64,000 nt of DNA from Lachnospiraceae bacterium UBA7143. GTDB lineage: Bacteria > Bacillota > Clostridia > Lachnospirales > Lachnospiraceae. A model generated the notes under the pieces. The model saw nothing but the letters and a program-made list of their open reading frames with translations, was not told where the DNA came from and did no database searches. The DNA lies in NCBI GenBank assembly GCA_002491905.1, contig DKWV01000040.1:11993-75992 (forward strand), in the 5' to 3' direction. Made by a program: the position numbers and the translations under genes. Positions 27,584-36,967 of this stretch are shown piece after piece; the first letter of the stretch is position 1; each line of letters opens with the position of its first letter.

Positions 27584-27726
27584 AGAAAACACGTCCCGGT
27601 ATTGTTTAGCACATTTTATGTGGCAAGCAGGGGAAAAAGAACCGGTGCCGCAGGCGAAAGGATGCAGGGAATACAGCAAAAGAACAGGACGGAAATGAGA
27701 AATAGGAAAGAGAAGGTGAAACGCAA

Positions 27727-28110
27727 ATGACTGATGAGGAAAAAGGGAAGGCATACGCCTGGGCGCGTGCGCTGTGTTATTATGCCGGGGAGGATGAGGC
27801 GTTCCTGAAAGGTTTTTTTGAGATGCTGACGGCCTCGGAGGGGGTGTCCGGGGAATTTCTGTACTATCTGGAGCACCAGGACTTTCTCTGCAACTATCGG
27901 GTGGAGGGCTACAGTCTGATCGACATTATGGTGTGGCAGATGGACCATTTTAAGGCGCAGCTTGACAGGGACAGGGAGAGCATGAAAAGCAACGGGGATA
28001 AGATGCTTCTGGAAGCTTTTCATACGATGCTTTTGATGGAAAAGGATCCGCAGCATTATGTAAACCTGTTGCGGACAGAGACCGGGACGGATTATCCGGA
28101 CAAATACTGA
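27727..28110 (+). CDS. Conserved hypothetical protein
   Basis: 127 residues, soluble and helical (ALCYYAGEDEAFLKGFFEML, FLCNYRVEGYSLIDIMVWQMDHFK). No known motif. Weak ribosome site (AGAGAAGG region). It precedes the nucleoid-associated gene by 50 nt on the same strand; I do not recognise the family beyond a clostridial-type protein of unknown function. Confidence 0.7.
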   Translation: MTDEEKGKAYAWARALCYYAGEDEAFLKGFFEMLTASEGVSGEFLYYLEHQDFLCNYRVEGYSLIDIMVWQMDHFKAQLDRDRESMKSNGDKMLLEAFHTMLLMEKDPQHYVNLLRTETGTDYPDKY

Positions 28111-28160
28111 GCGCCTGCGAAGGACAGCGATAAAAGACAGCGGTACGAAGGAGAAACGGA

Positions 28161-29186
28161 ATGAACAAAGAAGATATCAGGATAAAGCATGTCATCGTAC
28201 ATATTCTGGATCCCACCATAGGGATGCCGGTGCTCTCGGATACGGAGCTGGAATTCGGCTCGGAGGTGGCGGAGTTTGTGCGGGAACACATCGGGAAGAT
28301 CTGTGCCGGGGACGACGCGAAAGAATGCCGTTTTTATGAGCGGGAGTCGGAGGTACGCAAGCTGCTGACCGGGTATGAGGATGAAAATTTTGTGGGGATC
28401 AGCCAGGAGATCGCGGGACTTTTGTATGAGATCATGAGCGGCAATATCGACATTCCGCCGGCAGATCTGATGGTGGTGCGGTTTAGGGAGGGGGAGGAGG
28501 AATATCTGGCGCTTCTCAAGATGAACTACAAGACCCTCTACACCCACAGGACGATGCCGCTTTCAGAAGGGGAGGGAAACAGCAACGAGCTGATCAGACA
28601 CAAGTCCATCCTGCCATCCCAGACACAGCGGCTGACAGAGGCGGCGGTGATCTGTCTTTCGGATCTCTCTATACAGGTGGTGGAAAAGAAGTATGAGGTG
28701 AACGGGGAGAAGACGGACTATTTTTCCTTCCTTTTCTTAAAATGCAGTGCCCATCTCTCCCATAAAGCCAAGCTTTCCATTGTAGGGCGTGCCGTGGAGA
28801 GCGTGCAGAAGGAGGGCTTCGCGGAAAACGAGCGCTTTGAGAGACAGATGCGCGCTAAGAGCATCATGCAGGAGGAGATGGAGGAGAAGGGCGGCTTCGT
28901 GGTGGAGGAGATCGCGGAGAAAATATTTGAGGGTGAGCCGGAATTAAGGACGGCTTTTCAGGATAAAATGGAAAAGTATAATATGGTGAAGGAAACCATA
29001 GAGCCCCAGAGCGAGAACACGACGCGCAAGTACCAGAGCCAGCACCTTTTTACGGACACGGGCATCGAGATCAAGATTCCTATGGAGCAGTACAAAAACC
29101 CAAAATGTGTGGAGTTTATTACAAACCCGGACGGGACAGTCAGCGTGCTGATTAAGAATATCGAGCATCTGGAGGCCAGAATATAG
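28161..29186 (+). CDS. Nucleoid-associated protein (NdpA/YejK family)
   Basis: 341 residues matching the 37-kDa nucleoid-associated family: N-terminal IRIKHVIVHILDPTIGMPVLSD, a central LALLKMNYKTLYTH strand and a C-terminal SVLIKNIEHLEAR. Homologues bind DNA and occur both on chromosomes and in phage-related contexts; their exact job is unclear. Strong AAGGAG site. Separated from the next gene by a hairpin at 29195-29223. Confidence 0.82.
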   Translation: MNKEDIRIKHVIVHILDPTIGMPVLSDTELEFGSEVAEFVREHIGKICAGDDAKECRFYERESEVRKLLTGYEDENFVGISQEIAGLLYEIMSGNIDIPPADLMVVRFREGEEEYLALLKMNYKTLYTHRTMPLSEGEGNSNELIRHKSILPSQTQRLTEAAVICLSDLSIQVVEKKYEVNGEKTDYFSFLFLKCSAHLSHKAKLSIVGRAVESVQKEGFAENERFERQMRAKSIMQEEMEEKGGFVVEEIAEKIFEGEPELRTAFQDKMEKYNMVKETIEPQSENTTRKYQSQHLFTDTGIEIKIPMEQYKNPKCVEFITNPDGTVSVLIKNIEHLEARI

Positions 29187-29194
29187 AGTCGGGG

Positions 29195-29223
29195 AACCGG
29201 GAACTGGCCCGCGTTTCCCGGTT
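29195..29223 (+). terminator. Intercistronic hairpin
   Basis: AACCGGGAAC pairs with GTTTCCCGGTT (one bulge). No T tract, so partial terminator or mRNA-stabilising stem. Confidence 0.4.
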
Positions 29224-29249
29224 GAAAATATTTCGGAGCGGAAGAAAAT

Positions 29250-30473
29250 ATGGGAACCATTTTGGATTATCTGAGAGAATACGGGGATTACAGTCTGGAC
29301 GAGAAGCCTTTTGGCGATGTGGACAGTCTGGTAATCAGCCAGCTTTCCTACTTAAAATTTGACGGCATTGTGCCCGGGCCGGGGGAGGAGCGCGCCCCGG
29401 TGAGCCTGGCAGAGATCGTTGCCCATGAGGATTACGACCACCTCTATGCGGATGAACGCTACCGAAAAGACAATACGGCGCTTTTTACGGGCGCGTTAAA
29501 CAGCAGGCGCTTCGGTGGAATGTGCCTTTGGAATTATGTAAACCTGATTGAGCCAGAGCAGGAGAGCCAGTTTTCCGCTGTGGTATGCGGCCTTCCCGGA
29601 GGGACAGCCTATGTGGTTTTCCGGGGGACGGACGAGAACATTGTGGGCTGGAAGGAGGACTTAAACCTGGCGTTTTCCGAGCCGGTGCCCGGGCAGCTTC
29701 GCAGCGTGCCCTATCTGGAGCAGGCAGCACGGACGATTGAGGGAGGTTTTTATGTGGGCGGCCATTCCAAGGGAGGGAATCTGGCGGTCTATGCGTCCAT
29801 GCACTGTGACGAGAAGGTGCGGGAAAGGATAGAAAGAATCTACGATCACGACGGGCCGGGGTTTCGGCCGGAGGTGCGGGAGCAGGGGGCATGGCAGGAA
29901 ATTGAGGGACGGATTCACAAGACGGTGCCGCGCTCTTCTCTGGTGGGCATGCTGCTTTACACCGATGGGGATTACCGGGTGGTGGAGAGCAAGACGCTGG
30001 GGCTTGCCCAGCACAACCCTTACACCTGGCTGGTGAAGGATGATGATTTCCGCATCGTGGATGAGATACGGCCGGGACGGAAGTTTGTGGATCAGACGCT
30101 CAACGAGTGGATCCTGTCACTGGATCAGGCGCAGATGCATGTCTTTGTGGATACGCTGTACGGGGTGGTGCAGGCGTCGGAGACAGACAATCTGATTGAC
30201 TTTACGGCGCACTGGTTCCAGAGCATCCAGAAGATCGGCAGGGCCATAAGCGGGGTGGATGAGGAGACCGCCCGTGTGATGATGCAGATTATGCGCGCCC
30301 TGTTTGAGATGGTATCTCTCCACGCGAAGGAGCAGGCGCAGAATAAACGGGAAACCAGAATGAATAAGCGGCGCAGAGAAAAGAGCAGGTGGGAGATCCA
30401 GCGGGAAAAATTCGAGGAAGGCATGGCGCAGCTTGAGAGCCATCGGAAACTTCAGCGCAGCGAAAGGAAATAG
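29250..30473 (+). CDS. Mbeg1-like alpha/beta hydrolase (DUF2974)
   Basis: 407 residues. Alpha/beta-hydrolase fold with oxyanion-region VVFRGTDENIVGWKEDL at about residue 115 and nucleophile elbow GGHSKGGNLA (Ser near residue 172), followed by YDHDGPGF. Family members in clostridia are lipase-like hydrolases of unknown substrate. No signal peptide, so cytosolic. The C-terminus is a highly charged coiled tail. Its last 22 nt overlap the convergent amidotransferase gene. Confidence 0.85.
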   Translation: MGTILDYLREYGDYSLDEKPFGDVDSLVISQLSYLKFDGIVPGPGEERAPVSLAEIVAHEDYDHLYADERYRKDNTALFTGALNSRRFGGMCLWNYVNLIEPEQESQFSAVVCGLPGGTAYVVFRGTDENIVGWKEDLNLAFSEPVPGQLRSVPYLEQAARTIEGGFYVGGHSKGGNLAVYASMHCDEKVRERIERIYDHDGPGFRPEVREQGAWQEIEGRIHKTVPRSSLVGMLLYTDGDYRVVESKTLGLAQHNPYTWLVKDDDFRIVDEIRPGRKFVDQTLNEWILSLDQAQMHVFVDTLYGVVQASETDNLIDFTAHWFQSIQKIGRAISGVDEETARVMMQIMRALFEMVSLHAKEQAQNKRETRMNKRRREKSRWEIQREKFEEGMAQLESHRKLQRSERK

Positions 30474-31090
30474 GAGAGCAGTGACTCCCCTGCGCCGTCG
30501 GGAAGACGCTCCGGGTGCCACTGTACGGCCAGAATGGGCAGGGCAGAGTGAACCAGACCTTCGATCACATTGTCCCCGGCACGGCAGACCGGGATAAGCC
30601 CTTTGCCTGTGCGGTTTACGGCCTGATGGTGGGCGGAGTTTACCTTGACGTTTGTTCCGTAGAGCTGGTAAAAGAAATCACGTCGGCCCAGGTCGCAGTG
30701 AAAGACATAGTGGAACTGGTCGCGCCCGACCCATTTGTGGTTCTCGGCGGTGTCGATATGCTGAGTGATGTCGCCGCCGAAATGGATGTTGATGAGTTGA
30801 AGCCCTTTGCAGATACCGAGCACGGGCTTTTTTTGTGCCGCAAAGCGGGCAAGTATTTCAAACTGCAGGATGTCAAGTTCTGTGTCGATATGGCGGGAAC
30901 CGTGGTCGGTCTGGCCGAAAAAGGCGGGCGTAATGTCGTCGCCTCCAGGGAGAAGCAGATGTGTCGCTGTGTCTGCAGTCCCGGGATCCAGGCTGGTAAG
31001 AAAGGGAACATTCAGCTTTATCAGGGCGTTTTCGTAGTTTTTTGTGCTTTCAGGGCGGCCTGCAATGAGTACGGATGAGAGCGGGGGCAT
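30452..31090 (-). CDS. Class I glutamine amidotransferase-like hydrolase (peptidase C26, PuuD type)
   Basis: 212 residues. Catalytic Cys in PVLGICKGLQLIN (about residue 95) and His-Glu in AVQWHPERLPD (about residue 195) complete the triad; LLLPGGDDITP forms the oxyanion-side loop. Similar enzymes hydrolyse gamma-glutamyl-GABA or related gamma-glutamyl compounds in polyamine breakdown. At 212 residues it is shorter than the ~240-250 usual. No put/puu genes are near. Confidence 0.88.
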   Translation of the reverse strand: MPPLSSVLIAGRPESTKNYENALIKLNVPFLTSLDPGTADTATHLLLPGGDDITPAFFGQTDHGSRHIDTELDILQFEILARFAAQKKPVLGICKGLQLINIHFGGDITQHIDTAENHKWVGRDQFHYVFHCDLGRRDFFYQLYGTNVKVNSAHHQAVNRTGKGLIPVCRAGDNVIEGLVHSALPILAVQWHPERLPDGAGESLLSYFLSLR

Positions 31091-31211
31091 GGGGAGCTCC
31101 TTTTGGGGAGATGTTAGTATATCATATGCAGGCAGAAGTGGGGTGCAACGGGTATTGTCGGGCCTGTGTTCGTCAGTTTGGGTAAAATTGTTAGAAAAAT
31201 AAAATTAGCGG

Positions 31212-31240
31212 TTGCTTTATTCGGAAAAATCCAATATAAT
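31212..31240 (+). promoter_or_regulatory. SigA promoter of the GH43/GH51 locus
   Basis: TTGCTT, 17-nt spacer, TATAAT. The start at about 31247 leaves a 60-nt leader and rules out the upstream in-frame start at 31212. Confidence 0.75.
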
Positions 31241-31307
31241 TTTAGATACAATTAAAATAATTTATATAAATAAAAAGTTTGGAGTAAAGCCGGAAAAGGG
31301 GGAACAG

Positions 31308-32249
31308 ATGAGCGAACTATTATATAACAAACCGTGGATACTACAGCGTGCAGATCCTTATGTGTACAGGCATACGGACGGCAGTTATTACTTTACGGCC
31401 TCCGTGCCGGCTTATGACGGGATTGTGCTGCGCAGATCCGATACGCTTGCGGGTCTGGCGGACGCCCCAGAGAAAGAGATCTGGCATAAGCATGAGTCGG
31501 GAATTATGAGCTGCCATATCTGGGCGCCTGAGCTGCATTATATAGGCGGCGCATGGTATGTCTACTATGCGGGCGGCGATAAGGACGACGTCTGGAATAT
31601 CAGACCCTATGTGCTGGAGTGCAGGGATGAAGATCCCATGACCGGCACATGGACGGAAAAAGGCAAGATGGGACGGGCCGATGGTGACGAGTTCTCCTTT
31701 GAGGCCTTTTCGCTGGACGCCACCGTGTTTGAGAATAAAGGAAAATGGTATTACATCTGGGCTGAGAAGGTGGGCGTCGGGAAACAGATTTCCAACCTTT
31801 ACATAGGGGAGATGGAAACGCCTTACAAGTTAAAGACGGTACAGGTGCTCCTCACCACGCCGGATTATGACTGGGAGCGGGTGGGCTTCTGGGTGAATGA
31901 GGGACCGGCCATTCTGAAACGGAATGGGAAAATCTTCATGACATATTCCGCGTCGGAGACGGGTGTGGCCTACTGTATGGGCATGTTGACGGCGGATCAA
32001 AATTCGGATTTACTGGACCCACTGTCCTGGAAGAAGGAACGTTATCCGGTGCTTAAATCAGACGAAACGCTGGGCGTATACGGGCCGGGGCACAACAGTT
32101 TTACTGTGGACGAGGAAGGCAATGATATCATGGTTTACCATGCAAGGACGGAGACGGAGATTGTGGGAGATCCCCTCTACAATCCGAACCGCCATGCGAT
32201 GCTGATGAAGTTTGGCTGGGAGGACGACAGGCCTGTGTTTCGTTTTTGA
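31308..32249 (+). CDS. Glycoside hydrolase family 43 (arabinofuranosidase/xylosidase)
   Basis: 313-residue intracellular five-bladed propeller enzyme; no signal peptide. The three catalytic acids are visible: base Asp16 in RADPYVY, pKa-tuning Asp in LDATVF (residue 137) and acid Glu198 in VNEGPAIL. Start at ATG 31308 behind AAGGGGGA. It probably releases arabinose or xylose from imported oligosaccharides. It is followed by GH51 and then a sugar ABC transporter, forming one utilisation locus. Confidence 0.92.
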   Translation: MSELLYNKPWILQRADPYVYRHTDGSYYFTASVPAYDGIVLRRSDTLAGLADAPEKEIWHKHESGIMSCHIWAPELHYIGGAWYVYYAGGDKDDVWNIRPYVLECRDEDPMTGTWTEKGKMGRADGDEFSFEAFSLDATVFENKGKWYYIWAEKVGVGKQISNLYIGEMETPYKLKTVQVLLTTPDYDWERVGFWVNEGPAILKRNGKIFMTYSASETGVAYCMGMLTADQNSDLLDPLSWKKERYPVLKSDETLGVYGPGHNSFTVDEEGNDIMVYHARTETEIVGDPLYNPNRHAMLMKFGWEDDRPVFRF

Positions 32250-32329
32250 CCGGACATTTCGGTTTACATAATGTGGCGATGCAAAGTTAGTATGGGCCAG
32301 ATAATATTTAAGAAGAAAGAGGAGAAGGT

Positions 32330-33841
32330 ATGGCAAAATTATTTATCAACGAGAAGAACAGAAAAGGGCACATCAACCCGGAAATCTACGGGCATTTTTC
32401 GGAGCATCTGGGCAGATGTATCTACGAGGGGTTATATGTGGGCGAGGATTCCGATATCCCTAACGTGAACGGGATGCGCAGGGATGTGGTGGATGCCTTA
32501 AGAAAGATGCAGATTCCGGTGCTGCGCTGGCCGGGCGGCTGCTTCGCGGACGAGTATCACTGGAAGGACGGCATCGGTCCGAAGGAGAACCGTAAAAAAA
32601 TGATTAACACCCACTGGGGCGGAGTGGTGGAGGACAACAGCTTCGGCACGCATGAGTTTTTCGAGCTTTGCGACCAGCTTGGCTGTAAGACCTATGTGAA
32701 CGGAAACGTAGGCAGCGGTACGGTACAGGAGATGAGCGAGTGGGTGGAGTACATTACCTTTGACGGCGTGTCCCCTATGGCGGATCTGCGCAGGAAGAAC
32801 GGCCATGAGAAGCCCTGGAAGATTGATTATTTTGGCGTGGGCAATGAGAACTGGGGATGCGGCGGCAGCATGACGCCGGAATATTACGCGAACCTTTACA
32901 GGAGATACCAGACCTATGTGCGCCATTATGACCACGCGGCGCCGATCAAAAAGATCTGCGGCGGTCCCAATGTGGCGGATTACTTCTGGACGGAAGGCGT
33001 GTTAAAGACCTGTTTTGCACCTCCCCAGCCCGGCGGCGTGCCGGGCGGTTATATGGACGGCCTGTCACTTCACTATTATGTGCATCCGGGCGGATGGGAG
33101 AACAAGGGCAGCGCCACGGAGTTTGACGAGACGGTCTGGTACACGACTATGGCGAAAGCGCTTTACATGGAAGAACTGATCGAGCGGCACGGCGCCATCA
33201 TGGATCAGTACGATCCTGAAAAGAAGATCGGCATGATTGTGGACGAGTGGGGCGACTGGTTTGATGTGGAACCTGGCACGAATCCGGGATTCCTCTATCA
33301 GCAGAATACTATGCGTGACGCGCTGGTGGCAGGTGTCACCCTGAACATTTTCAATAAGCACTGTGACCGGGTGAAGATGGCATGTATCGCCCAGATGGTC
33401 AATGTGCTGCAGTCCGTGATCCTGACGGAGGGTCCGAAGATGATCCTGACACCCACTTACCATGTATTCCATATGTATAAGCACCATCAGGACGCGGAAC
33501 TTGTGGAGAGCTGCCTCGAAGGCAACAGGATGGTCGGTACCGCGGCAGACAATCAGGTGCCGCTTCTGGATGAGTCCGTCTCTGTTGACAGGGACGGATA
33601 TGTGAATGTGACGCTGGCAAACCTCTCCGCAGATGAGGATGCGCCTGTGGAAATGTCCTTTATGGAGCTTATGCCAAAGGAGATTACGGCGGCGGTTCTG
33701 AGAGGAGAGATGCACGCCCACAACACCTTCGATGAGCCGGAGAATGTGAAGGAGGAGAGCTTTGAAGACTATGAGGTGAAGGACGGAAAAATATGCTTTA
33801 CCGCGCCTGCGGGCAGCCTGATGAGCTTCCGTGTTCGATAG
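32330..33841 (+). CDS. Alpha-L-arabinofuranosidase, GH51
   Basis: 503 residues, cytosolic. The TIM barrel carries the acid/base Glu173 in GNENWG and the nucleophile Glu306 in VDEWGDWF; the N-terminal GHFSEHLGRCIYEG and LRWPGGCFADEYHWKDGIGP are GH51 hallmarks. It removes terminal alpha-L-arabinofuranose from arabino-oligosaccharides. RBS AGAAGG upstream. It lies 80 nt after GH43 and is likely co-transcribed. Confidence 0.95.
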   Translation: MAKLFINEKNRKGHINPEIYGHFSEHLGRCIYEGLYVGEDSDIPNVNGMRRDVVDALRKMQIPVLRWPGGCFADEYHWKDGIGPKENRKKMINTHWGGVVEDNSFGTHEFFELCDQLGCKTYVNGNVGSGTVQEMSEWVEYITFDGVSPMADLRRKNGHEKPWKIDYFGVGNENWGCGGSMTPEYYANLYRRYQTYVRHYDHAAPIKKICGGPNVADYFWTEGVLKTCFAPPQPGGVPGGYMDGLSLHYYVHPGGWENKGSATEFDETVWYTTMAKALYMEELIERHGAIMDQYDPEKKIGMIVDEWGDWFDVEPGTNPGFLYQQNTMRDALVAGVTLNIFNKHCDRVKMACIAQMVNVLQSVILTEGPKMILTPTYHVFHMYKHHQDAELVESCLEGNRMVGTAADNQVPLLDESVSVDRDGYVNVTLANLSADEDAPVEMSFMELMPKEITAAVLRGEMHAHNTFDEPENVKEESFEDYEVKDGKICFTAPAGSLMSFRVR

Positions 33842-33870
33842 GAAGACTGAACGGAAAGGAGAGGCGGCGT

Positions 33871-34152
33871 ATGGAGACGGAAAACAGGCGTATCTGCCGG
33901 AAATGTCTCACCAGAGACATGGACCGGAAAGAATATTTTGAAAATTTGCACACTTACATCGCCAATCTGGATGAGGAGTTAAAGGTTGAGGGGCCGCTTT
34001 ATGAAAAGCGGCTCTCTCTCTGCAAGGAATGTGATCTGCTTCTGGACGGCATGTGCAGGGCCTGCGGATGCTTTGTGGAACTGCGCGCGGCCATGAAGAA
34101 AAACTGCTGTCCCTATGATAAATGGGGCGTTTTTGATGCAGAGAATAAATGA
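33871..34152 (+). CDS. Small cysteine-rich protein (DUF6171-like)
   Basis: 93 residues with nine or more Cys in paired patterns (RRICRKCL; LCKECDLLLDGMCRACGCF; KNCCPYDKW), consistent with one or two zinc sites or an Fe-S site. No signal peptide. It lies 29 nt after GH51 with a GGAAAGGAG site. The family name is from memory and its function is unknown; the position inside a sugar locus may be incidental. Confidence 0.75.
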   Translation: METENRRICRKCLTRDMDRKEYFENLHTYIANLDEELKVEGPLYEKRLSLCKECDLLLDGMCRACGCFVELRAAMKKNCCPYDKWGVFDAENK

Positions 34153-34208
34153 AAAACTTTATGTTAATTTAAATATTTCAAAAAAAACTAAAATAATTCA
34201 AAAACCTA

Positions 34209-34237
34209 TTGACGCACATCCCCTATTATTGTACAAT
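34209..34237 (+). promoter_or_regulatory. SigA promoter and long leader of the sugar ABC operon
   Basis: TTGACG, 17-nt spacer, TACAAT, an excellent match. The ~190-nt AT-rich untranslated leader to 34436 may hold regulation; I see no known riboswitch in it. Confidence 0.8.
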
Positions 34238-34435
34238 ATGAACATAAGATAACCACAAAAAAAAGAAAAATGTACAGGTTGCTTAATTTTGAAAAAATCA
34301 AGAGAAGGCAAGTTGCATATTTGGAGGCTGAAACGCCATATATTTTTATGAATAAGTGTAGCGCGACGCCTAAATTATTTTAGACAAAAATCGAGTGGTT
34401 ATCAAACAGCATATTATATAAAAGGAGGAAAAACA

Positions 34436-35926
34436 ATGAAAAAGAAAGTTTTGGCAACTTTGCTGACAGCGGCGATGCTCGCCACAACACTGGCAGGCTG
34501 TGGCGGCGGCGCAGCCCCGGAAAATGAAGGGGGGGGGGTAGAAGCTCCTTCAGCAGAGGAGGGTGAAGCTCCCGCAGCAGAGGGGGGAGAAGCTACCGCA
34601 GCGGACGAGGGCGGAGAGGCTTCCGCGGATGACGCAGCGGCAGAGGAAGAAATTCCTACCGCTACCTTCGGTGATCCCAACGGCACACACATGGAGATGT
34701 GGACGTTCGTTGAACTGCACGGACAGCATTACGGCAATATGGTTGAGAAATGGAACGAGGAGAATCCCGACAGAACCATCGAGATTACCTGTACTACATA
34801 TCCTTACGCAGACATGCATACGAAGCTTTTAACTTCCCTGAACGCAGGCACGGGCGCACCTGATATCTGCGACGTGGAGATCGGTCAGTTCCCCAATGTG
34901 GTGGCGGGTCTTGATACATGGCTTGTTCCCCAGAACGACACGGCAGCTCCTTATCTGGACACTATGGTTCAGGCCAGAATGGATGTCTACAAAGGTTCTG
35001 ACGGAAATTATTATGGCATTCCTTATCATGTAGGCGCTACCGTAATGTACTATAACGTAGCGGCAATGGCGGAGGCTATGGGCATTTCCAATGACGATGT
35101 CATTGCGAAGATCGATGCGGTTACGACATGGGATGATTACGCAGCCCTTGGCCAGGAGTATTTGGATGCCGTTGCGACAGACGGTAAATACTGGACATCC
35201 GTTGATACGGCAGGCTGCGACTGGCAGTGGATCGCTATGGCTGAGTACGGCGAGGACTGGACAGGCGGCATGGATGGTACGGCGAACGTACAGCTTGACT
35301 CCGTAAAGAAGATGTGCACTATGGAGCAGGAGTGGGTGAACAGCGGTCTGGCAGAGGTTTCCCCTGACGGACACGTTGACCTGGAGGCAGGCTTCCAGAA
35401 CATTCTGGATCACAACATCGTATCTTTCCCGAAAGCAATGTGGTACATGAGCCGTTTCACCAACTATATGCCTGAGGAGAAGGGCAACTGGTACATCGCT
35501 AAGTGTCCTGTATTTGAGGCAGGTCAGAAGTGCTCTGTAGGTATCGGCGGTACCGGTACGGTTGTAACGCAGCAGGCAGTTGACAAGGATCTGGCTTCCG
35601 AGTTCCTCTGCTGGGCGAAGATGTCCGAGGAAGGTGAACAGCTCATCTGGGATAACCTTGGTTTCGACGTATGTAACACCGTTCTCTGGAATGACGACGC
35701 ATTTGCACACGACGACAATAACCAGTATAACCAGTTCTTTATCAACTACCCTTATGATGTGCTCTACAGCATCAAGGACGATATCGGCACGGTTTACACA
35801 ACAGCTATCAGCCCGACCATCAACGAGCAGATGTGTAATGTAACTCTCAACGATATCCTTGAAAATGGTGTGAGCGTGGACGAGGCGCTGCAGGCAGCTC
35901 AGGATGTGGTTGATCTTGAACAGTGA
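34436..35926 (+). CDS. Sugar ABC transporter substrate-binding lipoprotein
   Basis: 496 residues, family 1 extracellular solute-binding protein. Lipobox signal (LATTLAGC, lipid-modified Cys ~22) then a Glu/Ala/Gly-rich flexible linker (residues ~27-75), then a two-lobe binding domain. Strong AAAGGAGG site. With the two permeases downstream it forms a CUT1 importer, presumably for arabino-oligosaccharides cut by GH43/GH51; no ATPase is present, so a shared MsmX-type ATPase elsewhere is expected. The linker contains a 10-G tract (34529-34538) prone to slippage. Confidence 0.92.
   Translation: MKKKVLATLLTAAMLATTLAGCGGGAAPENEGGGVEAPSAEEGEAPAAEGGEATAADEGGEASADDAAAEEEIPTATFGDPNGTHMEMWTFVELHGQHYGNMVEKWNEENPDRTIEITCTTYPYADMHTKLLTSLNAGTGAPDICDVEIGQFPNVVAGLDTWLVPQNDTAAPYLDTMVQARMDVYKGSDGNYYGIPYHVGATVMYYNVAAMAEAMGISNDDVIAKIDAVTTWDDYAALGQEYLDAVATDGKYWTSVDTAGCDWQWIAMAEYGEDWTGGMDGTANVQLDSVKKMCTMEQEWVNSGLAEVSPDGHVDLEAGFQNILDHNIVSFPKAMWYMSRFTNYMPEEKGNWYIAKCPVFEAGQKCSVGIGGTGTVVTQQAVDKDLASEFLCWAKMSEEGEQLIWDNLGFDVCNTVLWNDDAFAHDDNNQYNQFFINYPYDVLYSIKDDIGTVYTTAISPTINEQMCNVTLNDILENGVSVDEALQAAQDVVDLEQ
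34529..34538 (+). repeat. Ten-guanine homopolymer inside the binding-protein gene
   Basis: Ten consecutive G encode Gly-Gly-Gly in the linker just after the lipobox. One-base slippage would truncate the protein, so this could be a phase-variable tract or an assembly-sensitive site. Confidence 0.7.
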
Positions 35927-36008
35927 TTAAGCTGAATAGAGGGGATTGTGCATGCAATCCCCTTTTTGCTTTAAACATGGAAGGTATAGTAAACAAACAT
36001 GGAACGGG

Positions 36009-36046
36009 TTTGCGAAGCAAATCTCGGGATCAAGCGCAGCTTGATC
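36009..36046. repeat. Twin GNA-loop hairpin element, copy B
   Basis: Two mini-hairpins: TTTGC-GAA-GCAAA (36009-36021) and GATCAAGC-GCA-GCTTGATC (36028-36046). Same architecture as copy A at 15775-15813 with compensating stem changes. It lies between the binding-protein and permease genes and may tune their relative expression. Confidence 0.6.
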
Positions 36047-36066
36047 GGGGTAAGGAGTGTGTGCGT

Positions 36067-36966
36067 ATGAATAAATTTAAAAAGTTTTTCTATTCACAGA
36101 AGGCGGCGCCCTATGTGTTCGTGCTTCCTTTTATTTTAAGCTTTCTTTTGTTCTGGATTTATCCGCTATGCAGTACAATCACCATGAGTTTTCAGGATAT
36201 TACTCCCACAGGAACCGAGTGGATTGGCGCGAAGAACTTTGCCAAGCTGCTTAAGGATACTGTGTTTCACACGGCAATTAAAAACAGTTTTCAATATATG
36301 ATTCTGACACTGGTTCTGCTGATTCCGTTCCCGATGTTTTTTGCGGTGCTGATGGACTCCAGACTGGTGAAGGCGAAAGGCTTCTGGAAAGCCTGTCTGT
36401 ATGTACCGGCTCTCACTTCCGTAGTTATCTCCGGTACCCTGTTTCGGCTGATGTTTTCCGAGTATCCGACCGGTCAGATGAATGTGATCACGGCGGCTCT
36501 CGGGCTTGGCACTTTCAAGTGGCTGAAGATGAAAGCTACCGGTCTTGGCGCCCTTTTACTTGTGGCATGCTGGAGATGGACCGGTGTAAATATGCTCTAC
36601 TTTATTTCTGGATTAAAGGCGATCGATACCGCCATGTATGAGGCGGCAGACATTGACGGAGCGACTGCCTGGCAGAAATTCAGATATGTAACCATTCCTC
36701 TCCTGAAACCGACCACCGTTTATGTGCTGACGATCAGCGTATATGCGGGTCTGGCAATGTTTATGGAATCCTACATGCTGTGGGCGGGTCCGGATTCACC
36801 GAACAATATCGGCCTGACCATCGTGGGTTATCTGTATAAGCGCGGTATTACCAAGAACCAGCTCGGATACGGCAGTGCGGTAGGTATCGTCCTGCTTGTG
36901 ATTGCACTGGCTATCAATATTGTGCAGCTTATTCTGAACGGAACATTGAAGAAGGAGGAAAACTGA
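36067..36966 (+). CDS. Sugar ABC transporter permease, MalF type
   Basis: 299 residues from ATG 36067 (AAGGAG 9 nt upstream). Six membrane segments, first at residues ~15-40. The ATPase-contact EAA loop is seen in MYEAADIDGATAWQKFRYVTIP. It forms the membrane channel with the next gene for sugar import. The in-frame extension back to 35923 overlaps the preceding gene end and is not used. Confidence 0.93.
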   Translation: MNKFKKFFYSQKAAPYVFVLPFILSFLLFWIYPLCSTITMSFQDITPTGTEWIGAKNFAKLLKDTVFHTAIKNSFQYMILTLVLLIPFPMFFAVLMDSRLVKAKGFWKACLYVPALTSVVISGTLFRLMFSEYPTGQMNVITAALGLGTFKWLKMKATGLGALLLVACWRWTGVNMLYFISGLKAIDTAMYEAADIDGATAWQKFRYVTIPLLKPTTVYVLTISVYAGLAMFMESYMLWAGPDSPNNIGLTIVGYLYKRGITKNQLGYGSAVGIVLLVIALAINIVQLILNGTLKKEEN

Positions 36967-36967
36967 T

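Noticed and set aside
34829..35710. 293-residue minus-strand frame
   Set aside because: Antisense to the sugar-binding lipoprotein; no domain and no ribosome site.
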